This document shows, one piece after another, positions 36,835 through 50,182 of a stretch of DNA of 64,000 nucleotides. The DNA is from Solenopsis invicta (taxonomy: Eukaryota > Arthropoda > Insecta > Hymenoptera > Formicidae): contig NC_052667.1 of the NCBI RefSeq assembly GCF_016802725.1, positions 24,760,346 to 24,824,345 on the forward strand, read 5' to 3'. Under the pieces are notes generated by a model. The model did not search any database, was not told where the DNA came from, and was given only the letters and a program-made list of their open reading frames with translations. A program made the position numbers and the translations under genes. The number at the start of each line of letters is the position of its first letter. The first letter of the stretch is position 1.

Positions 36835-39058
36835 ATATACATACATACATATTCATACACAGTCGCGGGACAGGCATACAAACGTTACAATCATCGCAGT
36901 TCGTCCTCGCTATCGTCGTCACGACGTCCGTCGTCTTGTTGCGCTCGTCTAACTCACCCTGCCGTCGTATCTCGACCTTTGCGAATTTCTTTCAGAGAGA
37001 AATTACAATTTAAGCCCGCGTCGTTTACCTCCTTTTACTTTCGCGCTTAGCCATGCACAAGAAGGGCGAGTTACACGCTAATTAATTTTACGCGAAAGAT
37101 CCCGAAAGATCAGGCGAATCCGCCCCGAGCAGAGAGACGTGTGGCCCCAAACGACTTAAACGACCGTACTTCCGCAATTCCCGAGTAACTCCTATCGCGA
37201 TGCTCGGTTCTCATTCGGGTTTAACGAGCGAAGGGACTTGAAGATGTCCGAGAGACGTACAAAAAAAGAAAAAAAAAGAAAAACCGACGCGAAAGGCTCG
37301 GATGTCCTTCGGAGTTTTCTCGTTGTTAACAAAGTGAAATTATAAAACGATCTTGCGACACAGCGAGTGCACAGATTGATCGATTGATCTCCCTGATCCG
37401 ATTTCGTTCGTTCGATTTGTTTCTGATCCAAAGAGATAAATGCCGCGATTAAGAGGTTTTCGAAACGAGAAAAGGAGCAAACGATGCTCGATTGTGTGAC
37501 TCGAGATTCAATCCTCGATAACATATAAAAAAAAAACGACATGTAGACACACGTAGACACATCTACTACACACATACACACACATATATATATATTCTCC
37601 ATCATTCGCGATCGCGTCATTTTGCCATTGTGGACCTCGTTTCCGTTTCCTTCTTCGCTCATCATCAGCAAAGAGTAAGTCATCCCGTCCCTTATTAACT
37701 GAGAAGAGCATATTAGGAGGAAAATATTTTTATGCGTCATTAACGCGTTTCTTATATTGTATCTATGTACTTAAAAAAAACCGCATTTCTCTCGCCAGTA
37801 TATGAAAAAATAAAAAAAAAAGTATCGCGTAGCTGTACTTCCGACGATTATGTCTTAACGCGGTTTAAACTAACGAAGACAAACGACTTACGCTGCGATA
37901 GCTGGAGGGTCGTTTCACGGGACGATCCCGATTGGGAGAGAGAATGTGTACAGGATGTGTTTCCCCGGGATCCTCGACTTTAATTTTAACGACAACGAGT
38001 TCCTCGACAAGCTCACAGTCCTCTCGCCTTTCGAAAAATAAAAGAAACGTCATATATTCTCCATCCATTTTTCTTTTAAATCGATTATTAAATGAAACAA
38101 AGGAGAAAAACAAGAGGATCGAAAGAACAATATTTCGTTGTTCACTTTTATCGCGGACTATTAATTTGAAACAATTTTTATTAATGGTTAATCAACGATA
38201 AATAATTATGATCGTCAATAAAAAAAATGATCGTCAATTCTTCCAATTGAGAAGGGGTTTACTGTGGGATCGGTATCGAAGGAGCCGTCGTTAAAGTTAA
38301 GGCTCAAAGATCGAGGCTCCCCTGCGAGTCGCACAGCTAACACACGACGCGAGAAACCGGTGATCGACCAGATTGTTTCGCGTCGCAGAGTTATATTCTT
38401 GTCCGTGTGTGTCGATATATACATATTAAGGATTTATTTGTATAAGCGAAAATAATTCTCTCACCGTTTCCGAGCCTTGTAAATCCGCCAGAGCTGCTGG
38501 AAAGTTCTAAGATCAGCGTGCTTTCACTTCTTCACCTTCTTCTTACTTTCGTAGGCTTTCGGGGGCAGGGGAAAGGAAGTAAAAGGGGGGAAAAAAACGA
38601 ATCGTCGTGTCCGTTGTCGTTCGAGACGACCGATATTCGGTACTTGATCGGCTCTCCGCCGGCCGTCGTCCGCACGCGCGTTTTCCCCCACCGAAGATAT
38701 TGTATAGGCGACATTGTTAATTATACGGAAACGCGAGTGCGGATCGCGGATGAGCCCTGCTCCAATTCTCGGGTTCGGTTGCATCCCGGGCTGGTCAGAG
38801 ACCAACTCTCGTGCGCGATTAACACTGTCGTGCGTGGCTACCACGCTTTAAAGCTCGATAAATCGTTCTCCCTCTCCAGAATAAAAAAAATGGTAGGAAA
38901 TATTAACGAAGAGAAGGGCAATTAATACATCATATTAATTGCGTCGGTTATCTTATTCCGGGCTTAGAACGCTCCGAAACTCTCTCTGTATTTTCACCCT
39001 TCACTCATCAATCCGGGAAACGACAGATGGGAGATAGAAAATGGGAGACGAATGAGAA

Positions 39059-39061
<3 letters not shown>

Positions 39062-39115
<54 letters not shown>
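39062..39115. repeat. GA dinucleotide microsatellite
   Basis: About 26 GA units. Confidence 0.95.
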
Positions 39116-39117
<2 letters not shown>

Positions 39118-39538
39118 TCTCTCTACTCGAGATCGAGATGCAATCGGGCGACTCAGTGGTGCAACGTCGAGCGATGCACTCGCGGCCGAGTTCCTCGTCG
39201 AACGTCGTGCGTCGTATCAATAACGACGCGATATTAACCCGCTGGCGGTCGCCACACCCCGCGAACGGGTATTCCTCAGAGTTCCACTTCCGGTCGCAAC
39301 GGAGCATTGCTGCGAGGTCACCGGCTGGCGCCGGTGCGTTAACGTCGCTGCGATTGTTGCGTAACAATGGTACCACCCCCTCTCCCCTTTTCCCACCCCG
39401 ACCCGCTACCCTCGTGCGTGTATCTCTTCCGAGCAATGCTGTCGTTTCTCGAGCAGTCGTTCGTTAAAAGAAAAGAAAAAAAAAACGTTTCTTCTTGCTC
39501 GCTCGAATAAAGCTCTCTAGTCTTTGTAAATAGCGTTA

Positions 39539-39539
39539 A

Positions 39540-39590
<51 letters not shown>
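39539..39590. repeat. TA dinucleotide microsatellite
   Basis: About 25 TA units. Confidence 0.95.
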
Positions 39591-39599
<9 letters not shown>

Positions 39600-41141
39600 A
39601 CAAAATAGTACGCTTCCCTAGAAAGTATAGTGATATTATCGAGCACGCGATTTATAGATCTTTCCGAAGGAGCCAACGGGTTAATGTCGCGTGCCCCACG
39701 ATCCGCGATAACTCACGGATAATTCTCTCAGGATCTTGTTAACGCACGCGCTTCGCGGTTTGTTCTTCTTTGTCTCTCTATTTTTTTTTCTTCTTTTGTA
39801 ATTGCGACGCTCACCTCTCAGGCGGTAGCGTGAACGATTCGCGATACTTCCGACCCCCCCCCACCGGAAATGAAAGAATCTCTCGTCGGGAGTGTCTCTC
39901 TCTCTTCACGCTACCGCACGTCTCACGTACGAAGGAAAGTAAGGATCGAGCCATTCGATCGAAACCTGAAGAGAGAAAAATTCGCCGCGCGAAGCGTCAA
40001 AATGTTGTACAGTAATCGCACGATTATATATCGCTACGATCTAGTCATTGTCGTTGTAAGTCATTTACCTCTCTGCGCCGGTGCGTCTAATCGTCTAAAT
40101 ACGGTAAATACGCGCGCGGATTAAATTACGCAGACACCTGTAAGACAAAAAAAAAAGAAAAAGGGGGAGAGTTTAAAAATGCTTTCGATAACAAATGTAT
40201 CTCAAAATAAACGTTGATGATCGTTTTACAGACATTGAACATGGCGTATTTCTTCCGTGCTAGATACACCGTTTTCTACACCGTCGTCGTACATACAAAG
40301 AAGTTCGATTACTCGGCGGGCCCGGGTATCCTCGCGTTAACGAAAAAATAAAAAAAAGAGAGAAAAAAAACGACATAATCGGTGTCGTGTCGTTGAAGGT
40401 GTTTTGAATCGCGTCGAAGGAGACAAACCCGCGCGCGTACTTACGCAACTCAGCGTGTAACTTCGCATACCTCGTTTTCGCATCTTGGATTCGCGACCGG
40501 GACCCGAAGGGTCGGCGCGAGGCTAAAACGCGAGGAGAAAGAAGAGATCCATCGGGCCGTCTCGCGATCGACCTTTTTTTTTCTTTTTCTTCTAAGTGTA
40601 CGCTCGACACTCGACGCGTACATGTACACATATACCACGCCCGCATGTCTATATATGTACATGTACAGATGTACATACGCACCTATAGTTATACTTAGTA
40701 TAGTAGGGGCTTCGATCTCGAGGCAGAACTCGGGATTATTCCAGTTCCGACCGCCGGCCGTTCGTTTAAAACGAGGGCGCGGAAAGAAAACGTGAGTATG
40801 CGAAGAGAGGCCGTATAAGAGAGCTGTAAGAAGGCTCATTTACATGAGCGATAGGGAAAAAGAACAGGAGCGAAAGAGATATTTGCGCTGTGTGATGTGC
40901 CGGATATGTGAAGTAGAGCCCGTATCAAACTGCTTGTTGGAGATCGAGGTTTGCGAAATGGAGATTTGCATTCGATCGATCGGAACGGATAAAAATTAAA
41001 ATTACCCGATTGATCGAATTGTACTAGCTAAATTTCCGTAGGGTGTGAAAATTGAAAGATTGTTCTCGAGTAATTTACCACTCCCATAAAAAAAAAAACA
41101 CTCCTGTAAGGATCCTATTCGCAAGAGAAAAAATGATTCTC

Positions 41142-41296
41142 GGGAAAATTTTTTTTTTTATATAATTGTATACAATAATTTAATGCATAATTATATATGA
41201 TCACATATAATTTTATATAAATTATCATATATAATTCTATGTAATAATTATATATAATCTTACACATAATTGTATATAAAAATTTTTTTCCCGGAT
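41142..41296. mobile_element. AT-rich hairpin element with CGGGAAAATTTTT termini
   Basis: The left CTCGGGAAAATTTTTTTTT and right AAATTTTTTTCCCGG are inverted copies. The pairing continues inward through TATATAATTGTA / ATAATTGTATATA, so almost the whole 155 bp folds as one hairpin. It is MITE-like with no coding capacity. Confidence 0.7.
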
Positions 41297-42850
41297 TGCA
41301 ATAAGTCAATTATAATAATTCATAGTTATTTTCTGTGCCAACTATATATTTATAATTGTTTTACCTATGCAATTGTTTCACCATGAGGCTATTAGTCATT
41401 ATTATTACATAAATATTAAGCGAATGTTAACAAAATATGTATATTTATTATAATTGTGATTGTATTTACTACACAGCAATGTTTATTTTATTTTTATCCA
41501 TTTTCGGATAACAATGAAATATTCATCTATATTTTACTATATAAAATTTTACCATATTAATATTAGTAAAATTTTGTAAAACTATAAACACGAAGCTATT
41601 ATTATTAGCATAGCAATAATTATAAAAATGGAGCTCTAAACCATGAATTATTTTACCATGCAATTATAGCCAGGAATACCAAACGCCTTTTTCTCAGTGC
41701 AGTCCTAGAGGAATGAATTTTAACTCTTGCAAAATCAAAATCACTCGAACAATTACACAAGTTCCACTTTCGCTCTACGAGATTTAGAGAGTAATCTTGA
41801 ATTCGCGCAATCCCCGATCTCTAATGCATAATCTGATACGGGCTTAACAATGTGCCCGCTGTGCGATTACTGAGAATCTCTGTTCGTAGCTCTCTCGGGG
41901 GTCTCTGTTGTTATCTAATTTTACGAGATACGGTGAGGGATCGTCTCGTGCGCGCGGCGAGAGGAGTCGCCGATTGTAAAATTACTTAATTAATTAAGTA
42001 AGCAGCGAATAACACACATTATTTATTGCGGTTAAAGTGTGGTGAATTTTAGGGAAGTTATTGCTATTACGTTTCGCCGAGTGCATTGAAAAGTTAACAA
42101 TAAAGCGGGGAAGAAAGAAAGGCAGAAAAAAAATGAGGGATTTGTTTCTCACGTGCAATCAATTAACCAAGTGTGAAGAGAGAGAGAGAGAGTGGCACTT
42201 ATATATAATAATCATATGGACATATTAAAATTAAAAGCGATAATTAATAGCGGTAATGAGTGTGGGAAGAATTAAACTGTGGATTTTGAACTTGCGAAAG
42301 TCTAATTAAACGTTAAATAAATAAAGTACACGATTATTCCCAGCTGTCTCGAACGAGTGTGAATCGATTCTCTATTTTTTTTTTCATTTTTTTTTAAGTT
42401 CGTTCTACTCTACCTCACGCTTTCGATCTGCACTTTTTCGAATAGTAGTCTCGTTTTCCATCCATCCGCCGTCTTATTACATCTCCGATTACTTTCCCAT
42501 TAGATGCGCACAAAAAGGGTTCCGTGGTAGTTTTTTGACGCACCGATTTTTCCGTCGTTCAGTTCCCACGATCTATACGCGCGAAGGAGTTACACGAAAG
42601 ATATATCTCGAACGAAGATAGGTCCAGACATTGCCGGACTCAACAAAATACGCAAATTATATATACATATATACATATATGTATATATGATTATAAATAA
42701 AAATATATAAATATATATGAATGCGATTATAAATATGAACATAAACGCAACTATAAATATGAACATACAAATATACATATGAACATAAATATATAAATAC
42801 AAAGACACAGATGCAAATATAAGTATATAAATACAATTATAAATTAGATA

Positions 42851-42853
42851 TAA

Positions 42854-42933
<80 letters not shown>
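42851..42933. repeat. Long TA dinucleotide array
   Basis: About 40 TA units with one TG interruption, inside a wider AT-rich block (42660-42945). Confidence 0.95.
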
Positions 42934-42935
<2 letters not shown>

Positions 42936-43481
42936 GATTATACCTATAAATTTAAAAAAAGTTGTCCCGTTGTAATTAATGCAGTGAAATATTTCGCATT
43001 AAATAATCGGGACACTTATTTTTTCCTCCATATATATATATATATACATATAATACCCTTAACGAAGCAAATAAAATACAAAGCATGCTGTATTTCGCGC
43101 GCTTGGATCTAGGAAATATTTTACGGCATTCATTAAAATGGGTTACTCCTGTATCTATAGGATATCTTAGAAGTTGCGTATCTCGTCTGAAGCCTCGTTA
43201 ACACGAAGAATCGTTAACTACGCAATTATGTGTCGTCGAAAAAAAAAATTAAAGAATTTTGGCGAATTAGGCTTCGAGAATGTACATACCTTAAATAATA
43301 TATACATAAAAAATCGTGTTGCACGGCCGACGTTCGGTGAATTTTAACACAGAGAGATATTTATTTAGGAGCCCAGTCGCGCCAAAATTATTTAATGCTG
43401 CAAATCAAAAAGAGACCAAGGTTCAGTCAACTTAAAAAACTTGACTGCATTCAGTGTCGTCGAGTATGCATCTCTTCACCG

Positions 43482-43521
<40 letters not shown>

Positions 43522-43532
43522 GTGTGTGTGTG
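43482..43532. repeat. TA array passing into GT
   Basis: About 18 TA units followed by a short GT run. Confidence 0.9.
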
Positions 43533-46500
43533 TATATATGCGCCAGCAGTAATACACAGATAACGTAGCTTTAACGTACTTAAGGAAAGCGATAAACTGA
43601 TTTTTCAGATTATGCTTAAATATTTCCTCCTCGAGAAGATATAAATGCAATTACTCTTACATTGATAATTTCATAATAATCGTTGATAAATTGCGATTTA
43701 GAATAGCGATTGACCTTCGTAAAGCGACCGATGCAGAAGCAGTTGCTTTGAAAAATACGAGAATTTAGGTTCGTCTAAGCTTATAAAATAAATTTATATA
43801 GACAATTGACACGTTGATTACCATATCACACTACCGCGATCTCCGGCGCGTTTACTTAAGGAACTTATTCGAAGAATATTTACTCGATTGCCTTATTTTT
43901 CCCGGCGAATATTCGCGCTTTTTAAATCCGCGAATCCGAAACCGCTTTCCAAGTTTTCTAATCCGACTTAAGGTATCGTCTTCGTTTTCATCTGGAATCA
44001 GCGTGTTAATGACACAACGTGCGTTAACGTCTCGATGATAGTAATCCGCGAGTTCACACTTAACGTAGCTTAAGGTTTAGTTTGTTATTAGAAAAAGAGG
44101 GACGGGGCGAGATAGCGTGTGTCCCACGCTATTGATCCTTATTTGTTACTTATTGAATAAGCTTCGACAGTAGACAATGTAAAAATGTAACAGAAACGAC
44201 GAAGGGGTGCCGAGTGTAATAATCTCGGGGACGAGAAAAAAAAAATTCCACCGATCATACATGTGCGCAGATGTGTATGGCCTCGTAAATGGCCTTGTCC
44301 GTTGTAGATCTTCGATCGAATTAAGATCTATCGATCTGACGCGCAAGCTATGCTTGCACGCCGCAATTTTGGATGCGTGAGCGACGCATTTAAGTCATTT
44401 CTATTGTATTTGAAAGCACGCGAACAATTATCTCTCAAAGATTTCGAAACAATATGTTACTGTTTCAAGTGTAAAAGATTTTCGTTTTATGAAAACATTC
44501 ATAATTTTAAATTATATACCTGATATTATATTAAATTTTAAATTATTTTGTGATTTAACATTCGTTATTTTTCTTTCTTATTCCTATTTATCCAACTTAA
44601 TAATTGCGAGGAACAATTGAGAATCGAGATCGTTCTTTCTGTTTTTAAATAAATTTAAAAACTCGATGTATGTCTTATTTCCTCATTGTAGATCGAAAAT
44701 TAAGCGTTTTCTTTCGAAGTCAATTTTCAATCTTTAAAAGACTCAAGGTTCTGTAAAAATTGAACGGTGTTTTTGTTATTTATCTATGATACAGCTTCTC
44801 CGACTTAAATGCGCCGCGCGATGCAATGAGGAATGCATTCATCTCCTATCTTACACGCGAGAGAGTGATTTCGCATTGGTGGCCATGCAAAAATGCGATC
44901 CTCGGTCCTCGTCACGTTCAATTGTTTTCAATTTACGAACGAGAGTCAGAGAGAAAGGGAGAGAGAGAATGTGTGTGTGAAAGGGAGGTTCCTATATGTC
45001 GCTCGACGATGTCACCGCTGCTAAAATCGGATGTCCGATTTTCTCGGAGAAGCAAAACACCGATATTAAATATATAAATATAAATATACGTTGACGAACT
45101 TGTAACTACACACACGATTACACACTAGAGAACGATTCTATTTATCTTGTAAGAATTACTTACGCTAGGACCTCTGTACAAAAAACAATTAACAAATCCG
45201 TAAGAGGAAGAAAAAACGCTATACTGTGTATAAGGACAGAATATTTATAAGAAACTAAAAGAAAAGATATCTTTCACTACTTTCAGCACTACTTTCAACA
45301 TAATCATTGTAATAGCCACTCTATTTAAGGATCGTTAAAAAAAAAGAGAGAAGAAATGAAACAACGGATTTCGTTATCACAGCTCGAGCTTTGTGCGAAT
45401 TATCCCGCTTCCCTGCCCCATTATATAAACGAACTGACTTCATGGAGGATATTTATACGATCGTATAAGAATATCCTGCTGTAAAACAAAGGAGTGCTCC
45501 ATTTAAAACAATCGCGTCAGAAATTATTTTTCTCAATGTTAATTCTTGTGGACGAGAGGAGAAAGTGTTACTTTCTGTATATTCGTCGGGCAAGCCGATT
45601 TCATCGCGCGCGCGTGTGCACGCGCGTCATTTATCGACTTTGATTGTCGAGTACTCCAATTATCCGCCTGTTAAGATATAATCGAAGCAAGCGGAGGCCG
45701 ATGACGATATTTATGATCCTAAAGATGAATTGTTGAATAACTCGGACGAAGCACATGGTTTCCTCGTGTAAAAAGAATTAAAAAAAAAAAAAAAAAAAAA
45801 ACGCCTGCAGAGTCGGTAAATGAGCGCTGCTAAACTTCAAAGTCCGAAACTATCGAAGTTTTAAGAAATTTTTATGTACTTGCCCGACTTAGAAGACGGG
45901 ACAATTATTATTGAATTAAAAGATAGCATATAGTTGAAACCTATACACATGGCTCTGATATCATTTATTTGACTGATTCATGTTCTACCATTACACATAC
46001 ATTTACCTTTTATGACGTCCCTAGTGAAAAAAACTTTCATAAAACTTTTCGTATTTCAAATTCATGAAATTTTCAGAAAAAAATATCTTAATTTCTTCAG
46101 ATTTTATAAGTTTTCTTTGAAAATTATTAAAAAAAGAAATTAAATATTTATTATATTATATAATTATAATATTTTAGATAATTATATTATATTATACAAT
46201 ATTATAAGAAATTAAAAAATATGTATAGTTTCCACACTTCTGAAAAGTGTTTCGCAGTTCCTAAAAAAATCTGAGTAATTTTCTAAAGTTATAAAATTAT
46301 AAGTACAGAAAAAAATCTGTTTATATTAAAATTAAAAAAAAATTATATGAAGAATTGTAAGAAAAATTTTCCCCAGAAATCTTATAAGAATTTTCGTTCT
46401 AAATTAGTAATGATTTTCAAATTATGTCCTACAAAACTGCACACATAAACACCTTCACATACATACACTATTAAATTCAGTATTGTTATACGTTAGTAAA

Positions 46501-46676
46501 AAATGTACATAAAAATATGCTATTGCAGCTTTATCAAATTTTGCAAGAATCAAAAGTACTTTGCAATATTGCATTGTAACATTAATAATGAAATAACGAG
46601 AAATATTAAATCCATAACTAAGAATACGAAAAATATACCTGTATCCTTCAAAGTTTAATAACATATTGAGCACGTG

Positions 46677-49600
46677 TTATCTAAGAAAACCGAATACAGG
46701 TTTAGTTTGACCGAGCATATTCTCGTCTTTCAGTTTGTTCATAACAGCTTCGTTTAGCTTGAGACTGATATCCTTTCCAACCTGTAAAATCGAAAATTGA
46801 AATTCAAAGACAAATTCCACATAATTCATCTTTAACCATAGCGTACACGATAATCGACATATACAGAGATCGTCATTACCTTCATCATTTTGATCAAGGT
46901 GCTAGGCAACAGGCTGCCGTATCCCAGTTTGACTACAGATGTCACCTTGCCGTTCGGCATTGCGGATATAAGAATACTAGCGGTGCTGCAGGATTCTTCT
47001 TCCGACGTTGGATCTATCACGAAATTGTCTCCAATCTGTTACGGGAGATGCTTGTTATGTTTCAACGTAACAATTAACATCTTTATTAATTAAACATTGA
47101 AACTTCATTACCAAAAATGTACAAAGCAATTAATAAAAAGTTACAAAAAAAATCGTATGTTCTTAACAAAAGCAAAAATATCTTAACTCTGATATGCTGT
47201 TTTTCTTACATTAATTCTGAGTGAAAATTCATTCACACAATTAAAAATTTTTTGAGTACCTTTTTTGCCTGTTTCATCGCTAGTAATATATTAATATGTT
47301 GCAAGACGTTAAAATAATTAAATTAACATTCCAAAACGAGTCAAAACGTTCGGTTGTTAGATTAAAGAATAAACGTTTTTAATAACTAATCATTCTGTTT
47401 TGCGCATCAATATCAATGTTGCTCTCTTACTAGCCTTGACTTAATTCTCTTTAAATTTCGAGAATTCATTCAAATAAATATTATGTTTGAATTAACACTG
47501 TATTAATGTAAAAAAATGTTATTAAATATTATTTTAAGCTATTAAAATTCTACAAAACTTTAATTAGTACTTAAGTGAAAAAATTCAATCATATAATTAA
47601 GAATTTTTCAAACATATTTTTATGTCTATTATTGGAAATATATTGAGATTGCGAGATATTAAAATAGTTAAATTAACATTATTTTAATGTAAAAAAATCT
47701 TAATAAACTATTTTATCCAAATTTTAACAACAAAAACTACTAAACCTAAATTAGTTGGATGGAAATTCACTCATAGTAGCATTCCAACATGTGTTTATAT
47801 TTCCTTACTGTTTCTTAGATAAGTGACACGTTCGGAAAACATAAAGTTTGATATCACATAAACTTATTTATTTTAATAATGACTTATTGCATACCTTGCA
47901 TACTGTTACTACCAACGGATAATTCGTGACATCCAGTTTAATGCAGTCGTAAGGATCATCTGACACCTGAATATCCGGTTCGCCACCGTCGAGTGTTGCT
48001 GTGATCACTCTGGGGATTTCAGTATTATACAATGCCGCCTTCACCGCAGCACCCACTGCATCGAACAAATTCCCACCGCATTGAAGGATCTGGAGAGATG
48101 AGCAGTAATGAAGCAGGGTTCTAAAACACAGCTGTATTGCTCGATAGTACTTACCAAAATGTCCACATACATTTTCCAACATTTCTTATAAGGTATTATA
48201 CATAGTTGTTTCAAATCGAAGGCATTTGGTGTCTGGTAAGCTATTGAGAGAACGTTGCTGATCTCGGTCGCTAAATCGTCCCCACCTTTGCCTTCAAATG
48301 CTGGTGTGGCATTAGCGGAGCTGCAAAAGACAACCAAAGTATGATACTTTAATCCTCTGTACACACGTTGTTTTCCAATTCCTCTAAACTGCATTCTTAT
48401 TATTCACCGAATATTAAATAAAGATAAAATGATACATGAAAATACTCGAGTAATATTCAAATATAGTTCTGTATACACATCAGGTCACAATATTTTAATT
48501 TTCATTACTTTTACAAGTATAAAAAAAATTCTTCAATGACTTTAACACATACTATAACATCTTTAAAATATATATTTGTATAGTTAATTATTTAAAAAAT
48601 AATTGTATATCAATGATTTAACTAACTACAGTTCTTAATTTTTCAAAGAAATATGCTGGGTCATTTGTGTCAAATCGTGTGTACAGAGGGTTGATCAAGA
48701 ATCCAAACCAAAAATGTGCGTGCATGCATACCAGTCTACAAAAAAGTCCAATTTGCCCTCGTGTGGTCTTTCGGCATATGGCGTGTCAATTTCCACTTTC
48801 ACCCCGACTAAGACATCCGTGATATTACCTACGCGTAATCTCGCTGATCCATGTGCGTGTTTCATCAGCTTGGTCTCAATCTCAAGAGGACGATACTGAT
48901 ACTTGGATCGACCATCGTTTCTCAGATCAAGCTGAAATTAATTAATCAATTGTCAATGTATATGATACTCAATAAGCACAATGTTAATAGTATAAAATAA
49001 CATATTCGGCATTTTGTACTTATTTAAGTCTGCTGTTCTGATACAATTTCTTATACTACCATATCGTTTAGGGATCAATGCAATCAAAAAACTTTAAAAA
49101 ATAAAACTTTTTCTCAGAAAAAAGATTTTATATTAACAAATGAAATCATCAAATGCAAAAGAAAAATTTTTTAATAAAATATTAATAAGAAAAAATGTGT
49201 TTTGAGTCAAATAGACCTGAACAGAATCTGAATAGAACAGCAGAGTTAAAACACATTCCAATAATTATCTTGTCTGCATTGAATTAATATTCTATTAGCA
49301 AAGTCTATGAATACAATTTAACAGTAAATTGCTAGCAGAAATTACATAGGTTTTATTTTATAATTATTTAATCCTGCTGATATGTTTAAAATTTTCTATA
49401 TTATTACATCGCTTGGGGGATCAATGCAATCAAAAAAGTTTAAAAAATAAATTTTTTCAGAAAAGAAATCTTACATCAATAGATAAAATCAAAGATTTTT
49501 AAAAGTCTTTTAATAAAGTATTAGTAAGAAAATAAAATACATTTGAGTCTGATACACTCAAACAAAACAACAGAATTAAAGAATATATTCCAAGTTACAA

Positions 49601-50007
49601 AATGACATATTTTGTTTGATTCCTGCAATTAATTTTACATCATATTCTTTCAATAGATTCAGCCGTATTTCTGTTAGCATTTTGCCGATGAAATTTTTGG
49701 CAGACACCTTACCAGATCTGTCTTTAGACAGACATGGTAATCTGACTGTAAGCCTGAATGGGCAAGTTAATAGAAAAATATTTTTTTAGACAGAGAGCAT
49801 AAGTTTTTATCTGTAACAATCTGAATTGTCAAAAATATAATAATTAATAGAACAGAAGTAATTAATGCTTAAAAAAAAAACCTTAGTGGAACGTGCACAT
49901 TGGATCGTTCAAAACAATTGCATATGGTGTACTATGGAAAATACACTCACGTCGACTCCATGAATAATGAACGTCTTCTCGCCCAAACTCAAAGGGGTCT
50001 CGGCCAT
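46677..50007 (-). CDS. EXOSC7: Exosome complex subunit RRP42 (EXOSC7), six coding exons, complete
   Basis: Subunit of the nine-protein core ring of the RNA exosome (nucleus and cytoplasm), which channels RNA to the RRP44/RRP6 nucleases; in eukaryotes this RNase PH-type subunit is structural. The CDS joins, in transcript order, 50007-49951, 48931-48732, 48320-48155, 48089-47895, 47035-46880 and 46781-46677. All introns are GT-AG, phases are consistent, and the total is 879 nt or 292 aa, against about 291 in humans. Diagnostic stretches are ETPLSLGEKTFIIHGVD (start), ARLRVGNITDVLVGVKVEID, FFVDCSANATPAFEGKGGDD (80s-90s), LQCGGNLFDAVGAAVKAAL (140s-160s) and DDPYDCIKLDVTNYP. The start is the ATG giving MAETPLSLGEK, the family's usual N terminus. 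Introns of 1019, 411, 65, 859 and 98 bp hold no other gene. No break is seen. Confidence 0.96.
47222..47700. repeat. Direct repeat inside EXOSC7 intron 4
   Basis: Two diverged copies of about 120 bp, near 47222-47335 and 47570-47690. Shared landmarks are GAAAAATTCA-T-ACA-AATTAA, an ATATATTGAGAT/ATATTAATATGTTGC block and TTAAAATAATTAAATTAACATT. A short third trace begins near 47760. They are AT-rich and noncoding. Confidence 0.5.
49035..49592. repeat. Direct repeat inside EXOSC7 intron 1
   Basis: A copy near 49035-49262 recurs near 49385-49592. Both carry a GGGATCAATGCAATCAAAAAA landmark (trimmed here), then TTTAAAAAATAAA, a TTTTTAATAAA block and ATTCCAA at the end. The two are roughly 75-80 percent alike by eye. 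This points to a local duplication or two copies of an unrecognised element. Confidence 0.6.
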
Positions 50008-50182
50008 CTCGCAAAGACTGACTCCTTCAATCTAATGTCAATTCTAATACAAAAACCCGATCATAAATGTGAAGTACTGGAGTGTATACAGCTAAAACGG
50101 GACGACATAACCTCACTTGGAGAGAAACTATTGCTACCGGCGCCAGCTACCGCAAACCGCAAACTCAGCTATGGTCATCTAT

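Larger units (their letters stand above)
33808..46676. other. Probable long 3' UTR of PMCA exon 2, then intergenic DNA
   Basis: No gene is recognised in about 12.9 kb. The first part is rich in transcribed-looking low-complexity tracts: GAC triplets, GT (34420-34451), GA (34585-34615), CT (34933-34963), GA (36280-36308) and CA/CACGAA (36745-36834). AATAAA-type hexamers occur at about 35525, 36708, 39506 and 40205, but which is used cannot be told. From about 41 kb it becomes AT-rich with long TA arrays and a hairpin element. The region ends at the 3' end of the oppositely oriented EXOSC7, so the two genes converge. Confidence 0.5.

Noticed and set aside
36659..37013. Thr/His-rich open frames
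   Set aside because: They are products of the CA/CACGAA microsatellite.
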